From assembly GCF_006716745.1 (NCBI RefSeq), contig NZ_VFPP01000001.1, positions 5,022,001 to 5,086,000 of the forward strand: a DNA stretch of 64,000 nt, in the 5' to 3' direction. The notes below the pieces were generated by a model. The model did not search any database. It was not told the origin of the DNA and saw only the letters and a list, made by a program, of their open reading frames with translations. Source of the stretch: Saccharothrix saharensis. GTDB taxonomy: Bacteria > Actinomycetota > Actinomycetes > Mycobacteriales > Pseudonocardiaceae. Positions within the stretch are counted from its first letter, which is position 1; every line of letters starts with the position of its first letter. The position numbers and the translations under genes are program-made. Positions 59,863 through 64,000 of the stretch are shown one piece after another.

Positions 59863-60635
59863 GCGAGGCAGACCTGCGAGAGGGTCTCCGGGCCGCGGTC
59901 GGTGACGAGCCGCCGTTGCGCTTCGACCCCGACGAGCTGATCCAACGCGCCCAGCACGAGCGCCGGCGGCGGCGCGCGCTGGTCGCCGTGGCGCTGGTGA
60001 CGGTCGCGCTCACCGGCACCGTGCTGAGCCTGCCCGGCGTGCTGGAGCGGCGGACGGTCGACGCGGCGAGCGGGTCGGTGCTGACGACCACGGTGTCCCC
60101 GGCGCCGTCCGCCCGACCCGGACCGCCGCCCACCACCGTGGCGCCGGCGACCACCGCGCCGAAGTCCGCGGCCGGCGTCACGTCGTTCCTCTCGGGCTAC
60201 CTGACCGGGCGGTTCCCCGAGGTGGTGCCGGGGTCGAAGGTGACGGCCGTCCAGATCAGCGAGGTGCTCGACGCCGATCCGGTGCACTACGGCGCGGTGG
60301 TGCGGTTCATCGACGGGATCGGTCCGAGCGGGGTGGTGGTGCGGTTGACCGCGCCGTCGGGGCAGGAGTACTTCGACCGGTTCTGCGACGAGTTCGAGTG
60401 CGACGAACCGCAGCGGCGCGAGGACGGCACGCGGCTCGCGACCGGCATGACCGGTGACCCCCGCACGAAGGTCGTGGTGTCGCGCGCGGTGGCGCACCAG
60501 CGCGCGAACGGATCGGTCGTGCAGGTCACCACCTACGGGTACGACCCGGGTATGGGGTCCGAGCTGGGGCACGTGGTGCTGACGGTCGACCAGCTCGTGC
60601 GGCTGGCCACCGACCCGAACCTGAACCTGCCGTGA
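59859..60635 (+). CDS. Membrane protein, probable anti-sigma partner, copy B
   Basis: A 258-aa protein with the same plan as the one at 57522: cytosolic N-part (LREGLRAAVGDEPPLRFDPDELIQRAQHERRRRR), a membrane helix (ALVAVALVTVALTGTVLSLPGV), a Thr/Pro-rich linker and a roughly 140-residue outer domain with two closely spaced cysteines in FCDEFECDEP that may sense redox. Coupled to the sigma gene by overlap. A zinc-binding motif is absent, so it is assigned as anti-sigma by context only. Confidence 0.65.
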   Translation: MSEADLREGLRAAVGDEPPLRFDPDELIQRAQHERRRRRALVAVALVTVALTGTVLSLPGVLERRTVDAASGSVLTTTVSPAPSARPGPPPTTVAPATTAPKSAAGVTSFLSGYLTGRFPEVVPGSKVTAVQISEVLDADPVHYGAVVRFIDGIGPSGVVVRLTAPSGQEYFDRFCDEFECDEPQRREDGTRLATGMTGDPRTKVVVSRAVAHQRANGSVVQVTTYGYDPGMGSELGHVVLTVDQLVRLATDPNLNLP

Positions 60636-60682
60636 CGCTCCCCGGCGTCCGGCCGCCCGTCCGGGCGAAATAAGCTGGTCAC

Positions 60683-62116
60683 GTGACGGTCAAGCCCCGC
60701 ATCGCCAATGTCCTCGCCGGTCGCTACGCCTCCACCGAGCTGGCCACGCTGTGGTCCGCCGAGCACAAGATCGTGCTGGAGCGGCGGCTGTGGCTCGCCG
60801 TGCTGAAGGCGCAGGCAGAGCTCGGCATCGACGTGCCCGCGGCGGCCGTCGCGGACTACGAGCGCGTGGTCGAGCAGGTCGACCTGGCGTCCATCGCCGA
60901 ACGCGAGCGCGTCACCCGGCACGACGTGAAGGCGCGCATCGAGGAGTTCAACGCGCTGGCCGGGCACGAGCACGTGCACAAGGGCATGACCTCGCGCGAC
61001 CTCACCGAGAACGTCGAGCAGCTCCAGGTGCTGCGGTCGCTGGAGCACGTGCGCGGCAAGACCGCCGCCGTCCTGGCCCGCCTGGCCCGCCGTGCCGCGG
61101 AGCACACCGACCTGGTGATGGCGGGCCGCTCGCACAACGTCGCCGCCCAGGCCACCACGCTGGGCAAGCGGTTCGCCACCGCGGCGGACGAGCTGCTGGT
61201 CGCGTTCCGCCGGCTGGACGAGCTGATCGCCCGCTACCCGTTGCGCGGGGTGAAGGGCCCGGTCGGCACCGCGCAGGACATGCTCGACCTGCTCGGCGGC
61301 GACCGGGACAAGCTGGTGGAGCTGGAGCGCCGCGTCGCGGGGCACCTCGGCTTCACCAGCGTGCTGACCAGCGTCGGCCAGGTCTACCCGCGGTCGTTGG
61401 ACTTCGACGTCGTCTCCGCGCTCGTGCAGCTGGCGGCGGGTCCGTCGTCGCTGGCCAAGACGATCCGGCTGATGGCGGGCCACGAGCTGGTGACCGAGGG
61501 CTTCAAGGCGGGCCAGGTCGGTTCCAGCGCGATGCCGCACAAGATGAACACCCGGTCGTGCGAGCGGGTCAACGGCTTCGCGGTCATCCTGCGCGGCTAC
61601 CTGTCCATGGTCGGCGAGCTGTCGGGCGACCAGTGGAACGAGGGCGACGTGTCGTGCTCGGTGGTGCGGCGGGTCGCGCTGCCGGACGCGTTCTTCGCCT
61701 TCGACGGGCTGCTGGAGACGTTCATCACGGTGCTGGACGAGTTCGGTGCGTACCCGGCGGTCGTGGCCCGCGAGCTGGACCGCTACCTGCCGTTCCTGGC
61801 GACCACGAAGGTGCTGATGGCGGCGGTCCGCGCGGGCGTCGGCCGGGAGACCGCGCACGAGGTCATCAAGGAGCACTCGGTGGCGGTGGCGCTGGCCATG
61901 CGCGAGGAGGGGCTGGCGGGCAACGACCTGCTGGACCGGTTCGCCGCCGACGACCGGCTCCCGCTGGACCGGGCCGCCCTGGACGCCCTGCTGGCCGACC
62001 GGCTGTCGTTCACCGGCGTGGCCGAGCAGCAGGTCGCGGAGGTGGTGCGGCAGGTGGAGGAGCTGCTGGCGCAGTACCCGGCCGCCGCCGGCTACGTGCC
62101 CGAGCCCATCCTGTAG
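60683..62116 (+). CDS. purB: Adenylosuccinate lyase
   Basis: Fumarase-superfamily enzyme for two purine steps (SAICAR and adenylosuccinate cleavage). The 477 residues include RYASTELATLWSAEHKIVLERRLWLAVLKAQ (residues 12-42), THDVKARIEEFNALAGHEHVHKGMTSRDLTEN-like (RHDVKARIEEF..., about 75-108), GRSHNVAAQATTLGKRFA (about 151-168, catalytic His), and the lyase signature GSSAMPHKMNTRSCERVNG (about 281-299, catalytic Ser). TAAGCT is exactly six bases before GTG, a leaderless start. Family length is normal. Confidence 0.97.
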   Translation: MTVKPRIANVLAGRYASTELATLWSAEHKIVLERRLWLAVLKAQAELGIDVPAAAVADYERVVEQVDLASIAERERVTRHDVKARIEEFNALAGHEHVHKGMTSRDLTENVEQLQVLRSLEHVRGKTAAVLARLARRAAEHTDLVMAGRSHNVAAQATTLGKRFATAADELLVAFRRLDELIARYPLRGVKGPVGTAQDMLDLLGGDRDKLVELERRVAGHLGFTSVLTSVGQVYPRSLDFDVVSALVQLAAGPSSLAKTIRLMAGHELVTEGFKAGQVGSSAMPHKMNTRSCERVNGFAVILRGYLSMVGELSGDQWNEGDVSCSVVRRVALPDAFFAFDGLLETFITVLDEFGAYPAVVARELDRYLPFLATTKVLMAAVRAGVGRETAHEVIKEHSVAVALAMREEGLAGNDLLDRFAADDRLPLDRAALDALLADRLSFTGVAEQQVAEVVRQVEELLAQYPAAAGYVPEPIL

Positions 62117-62179
62117 CCCGCGCGGTCGCGAACGGTCGACTTCCCGGCGACCGAGCCGCCGTCCGCGGAGCAGCGGCCG

Positions 62180-62617
62180 TCAAACACGGTCCCAAACCAG
62201 GCGGCCCCGGCGGGTCTTCTCGCACACCAGGTCGCGCCCCGCCGGGTCGACCGCCGTCGCGCCCTCCTCCTCGCACGGGAAGCCCTCCAGGGCCACCTCG
62301 TCGAACCGGGGCGGTGTCGTCGTCGACTCGGCCGGTGGTGCGGGCTGCGGCTGGACCTGCGGTGGAGGTGGAGGCGGGGGCGGTTCGGTCGTACCGGCCA
62401 CCGTCGGCGGCGGTGGCGGCGTGGTGGTGGTCGTCGTCGGGCGCACCGAGATCTCGGCCACCGCCGGGATCGAGGTCACCGGCGCCGAGCTGGACGTCGT
62501 CGGGAGCACCACCGGCTCCGGGCTCGCCGACGGCTTCGCGCAGGCACCCGTGAGCAGCAGCAGGAGCACCCCGCCGCTCGCCGCGACCGGTGCTGCGAAT
62601 GCCTTCCGATGGACCAC
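62180..62617 (-). CDS. Proline-rich lipoprotein, hypothetical
   Basis: A 145-aa lipoprotein: signal with LLLLLTGAC (Cys about residue 27), a Thr/Pro-rich extended region (TTTTTTPPPPPTVAG, PPPPPPPPQVQPQP) to span or stiffen above the membrane, and a short conserved-looking C-terminus (RFDEVALEGFPCEEEGATAVDPAGRDLVCEKTRRGRLVWDRV) with two cysteines. Not otherwise recognised. GTG 62617 gives the only sensible signal peptide. Located between purB (convergent) and the ABC transporter genes on its own strand. Confidence 0.7.
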   Translation of the reverse strand: MVHRKAFAAPVAASGGVLLLLLTGACAKPSASPEPVVLPTTSSSAPVTSIPAVAEISVRPTTTTTTPPPPPTVAGTTEPPPPPPPPQVQPQPAPPAESTTTPPRFDEVALEGFPCEEEGATAVDPAGRDLVCEKTRRGRLVWDRV

Positions 62618-62673
62618 GCCCAGCAGAGTAGGGCTCACCCGTCCGATACCCCAAGTGGCGTCTCCCGAGCGGC

Positions 62674-63423
62674 CTAAAGGCGGCCCGCTTCGATGATCCG
62701 GCGCAGGAACTGCCGGGTGCGCGGGTGCACCGGCTCGCCGAGCACCTGCTCGGGCGGTCCCGACTCGACCAGCCGACCCCCGTCGAGGAACACCACCCGG
62801 TCGGCGACCCGCCGGGCGAACCCCATCTCGTGGGTGGCCATCAGGATCGTCCGACCTGCCTCGGCCAGCTCCCTGACCAGCGCCAACACCTCGCCGACCA
62901 GCTCCGGGTCCAACGCGCTGGTGATCTCGTCCAGCAGCAGCAGCCGCGGCGAGTAGGCCAGCGCCCGGGCGATGGCCACCCGCTGCTGCTGCCCACCGGA
63001 CAACTGCTCCGGGTAGCCGCCCGCGCGGTCCGCGAGGCCGACCCGGTCGAGCAGCTCCAGCGCGTTGCGCTCGGCCTCCGCGCGCGGCACGCCGTGCACC
63101 ACGCGCGGCGCGAGGGTGATGTTGTCCAGCACGCTCATGTGCGGGAACAGGTTGAACGCCTGGAACACGATCCCCATCGCACGCCGCGCCACGTCGGCGT
63201 TCACCCGCGGGTCGGACACGTCCGCCCCGTCGAGCAGGACCTGACCGTCGTCCAGCTCCTCCAGCAGGTTCACGCACCGCAGCAGGGTCGACTTGCCCGA
63301 CCCCGACGACCCGATCACGGTCACCACCTCGTGCTCGCGCACGTCGAGGCTGACCCCGTCCAGCACGGTGTGGTCGCCGTACCGCTTGACCACGCCCCGC
63401 ACGCTCAGCACCGGCTCGGTCAT
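62674..63423 (-). CDS. Polar amino-acid ABC transporter ATP-binding protein (GlnQ type)
   Basis: A 249-aa ATPase for amino-acid uptake: Walker A GSSGSGKST (about residues 38-46), Q-loop VFQAFNLFPHMSVLDN (about 88-103), LSGGQQQRVAIARAL (about 147-161), LLLDEITSALDPELVGEVL (about 167-185), H-loop ATHEMGFAR (about 201-209). The ITSALD variant (usual PTSALD) occurs in many actinobacterial members. ATG 63423 with GGGGGGA upstream overlaps the permease stop (ATGA). Confidence 0.93.
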   Translation of the reverse strand: MTEPVLSVRGVVKRYGDHTVLDGVSLDVREHEVVTVIGSSGSGKSTLLRCVNLLEELDDGQVLLDGADVSDPRVNADVARRAMGIVFQAFNLFPHMSVLDNITLAPRVVHGVPRAEAERNALELLDRVGLADRAGGYPEQLSGGQQQRVAIARALAYSPRLLLLDEITSALDPELVGEVLALVRELAEAGRTILMATHEMGFARRVADRVVFLDGGRLVESGPPEQVLGEPVHPRTRQFLRRIIEAGRL

Positions 63424-64000
63424 CGTCCCCCCTGACGGCGTCGCGCCCGGCGGGCCAGCGCGTCGGCGAACCGCGCCGTGGGCACGGCCAGCAGCACGAA
63501 CAGCAGGCCCGCCACCACGTACGGCGTGAAGTTGAACGCCCGCGCGTGCTCGATCTGCGCCGCGCGCACCGCGTCCACCGCGCCCAGCACGGAGATCAGC
63601 CCGCAGTCCTTCTGCAGCGCCACGAAGTCGTTCAGCAGGGCGGGCATCACCCGCCGCACCGCCTGCGGCAGCACGACCAGCCGCAACGTCTTGCGCGGGC
63701 CCAGGCCCAGCGACCGGGCCGCCGCGACCTGCGACGGGTGGACCGACTCGATCCCGGCCCGGAACACCTCCGCCACGTACGCCGTGTACGCGAGCACGAG
63801 CGCCGCGCCACCGAGCACCACGAAGTCGTTCGGCACGCCGGTCAGCCGCAGCGCGGGCAGCCCGAACCCGATCAGGTACAGCAGGATGATCAGCGGCAGG
63901 CCGCGGAACAGGTCCACGTACGCCGTGGCCAGCACGCGCAGCGGGAACCACACCGGGCCCCGCAGCGTGCGCAGCGTGGCCACGACCAGCGCCAGCACCA
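63420..64000 (-). CDS. Polar amino-acid ABC transporter permease, 5' truncated by window edge
   Basis: C-terminal 193 residues of a HisM/GlnP-type permease: AYVDLFRGLPLIILLYLIGFGLPAL (about residues 25-50 of the fragment), AAARSLGLGPRKTLRLVVLPQAVRRVMPALLNDFVALQKDCGLISVLG (EAA loop region, about 98-145). The start and first helices are beyond 64000. It pairs with the downstream ATPase; the solute-binding gene should be upstream outside the window. Confidence 0.9.
   Translation of the reverse strand, partial: VLALVVATLRTLRGPVWFPLRVLATAYVDLFRGLPLIILLYLIGFGLPALRLTGVPNDFVVLGGAALVLAYTAYVAEVFRAGIESVHPSQVAAARSLGLGPRKTLRLVVLPQAVRRVMPALLNDFVALQKDCGLISVLGAVDAVRAAQIEHARAFNFTPYVVAGLLFVLLAVPTARFADALARRARRRQGGR

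Overview
The window is about 72% GC by eye, has short intergenic gaps, many GTG starts and many transcripts that look leaderless. Together with an HspR/HAIR heat-shock circuit, EspG- and DUF3558-type type VII secretion accessories, DUF3151 and DUF2784 proteins and an F420/flavin luciferase-like enzyme, this points to a mycelial actinobacterium, most likely of the Pseudonocardiales (Saccharothrix/Lentzea/Actinosynnema-like). This is inference from gene content; no 16S rRNA or tRNA gene was seen. The gene set (dnaJ-hspR, type II-like flavohemoglobin, clpB, pyrE, SpoU methyltransferase, GH76, DedA, fba, DUF3151, purA) recalls, from memory, the Rv0350-Rv0385 part of the Mycobacterium tuberculosis chromosome, so much of the window is core chromosome.

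Layout. 1-7.0 kb: end of the dnaK-type heat-shock operon (dnaJ, hspR), an alpha/beta hydrolase, a flavohemoglobin, a VOC protein and clpB, which has a HAIR-like HspR site overlapping an ECF-type promoter. 7.4-10.6 kb: a membrane protein, an SDR and a three-gene ESX-like cassette. 10.7-15.1 kb: pyrE, small membrane proteins and a TrmH/SpoU methyltransferase. 15.1-23.8 kb: carbohydrate section with a cytosolic GH76 enzyme, LacI regulator, PfkB kinase, P-loop kinase, two DedA proteins around a glycolate oxidase-like enzyme, and nagA plus a ROK kinase behind a DasR-type (dre-like) site. 24.2-30.6 kb: ECF sigma factor, YciI, SDR, aldo/keto reductase, LLM enzyme, DUF427, fba and a secreted serine hydrolase. 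30.7-36.7 kb: membrane proteins, a secreted HNH nuclease whose Shine-Dalgarno lies in a hairpin, and purA. 36.8-40.5 kb: ssuCBAD-like alkanesulfonate operon. 40.5-41.6 kb: decayed Ser/Thr kinase. 41.6-49.1 kb: glycerophosphodiesterase, Na+/H+ antiporter, UBP zinc finger, TAXI-TRAP transporter and purD. 49.2-53.0 kb: a five-gene ESX accessory locus (WXG-like, DUF3558 lipoprotein, PPE-like, two EspG-like). 53.0-53.6 kb: a transglycosylase/tape-measure relic. 53.6-60.6 kb: aminotransferase, tiny membrane protein behind an ECF promoter, K+ channel, threonine aldolase, and two paralogous sigma/anti-sigma pairs flanking an SMR pump and its TetR. 60.7-64 kb: purB, a lipoprotein and a polar amino-acid ABC transporter cut by the window edge.

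Connections. HspR (865-1293) probably represses clpB through the site at 4323-4343. LacI (16139-17104) probably controls itself and the two kinases through a shared intergenic operator. TetR (58699-59283) probably controls the SMR pump through palindromes at 58304-58343. The ABC permease, ATPase, lipoprotein and monooxygenase of the ssu operon overlap and should work together in sulfonate use, but no flavin reductase is present. purA, purB and purD are scattered single genes. Four exact copies of the DnaA-box sequence TTGTCCACA (either strand) and one TTATCCACA occur outside genes, two of them inside a 21-bp phased array.

Limits. Everything is read by eye from sequence and family memory; no alignment, folding or database search was run.
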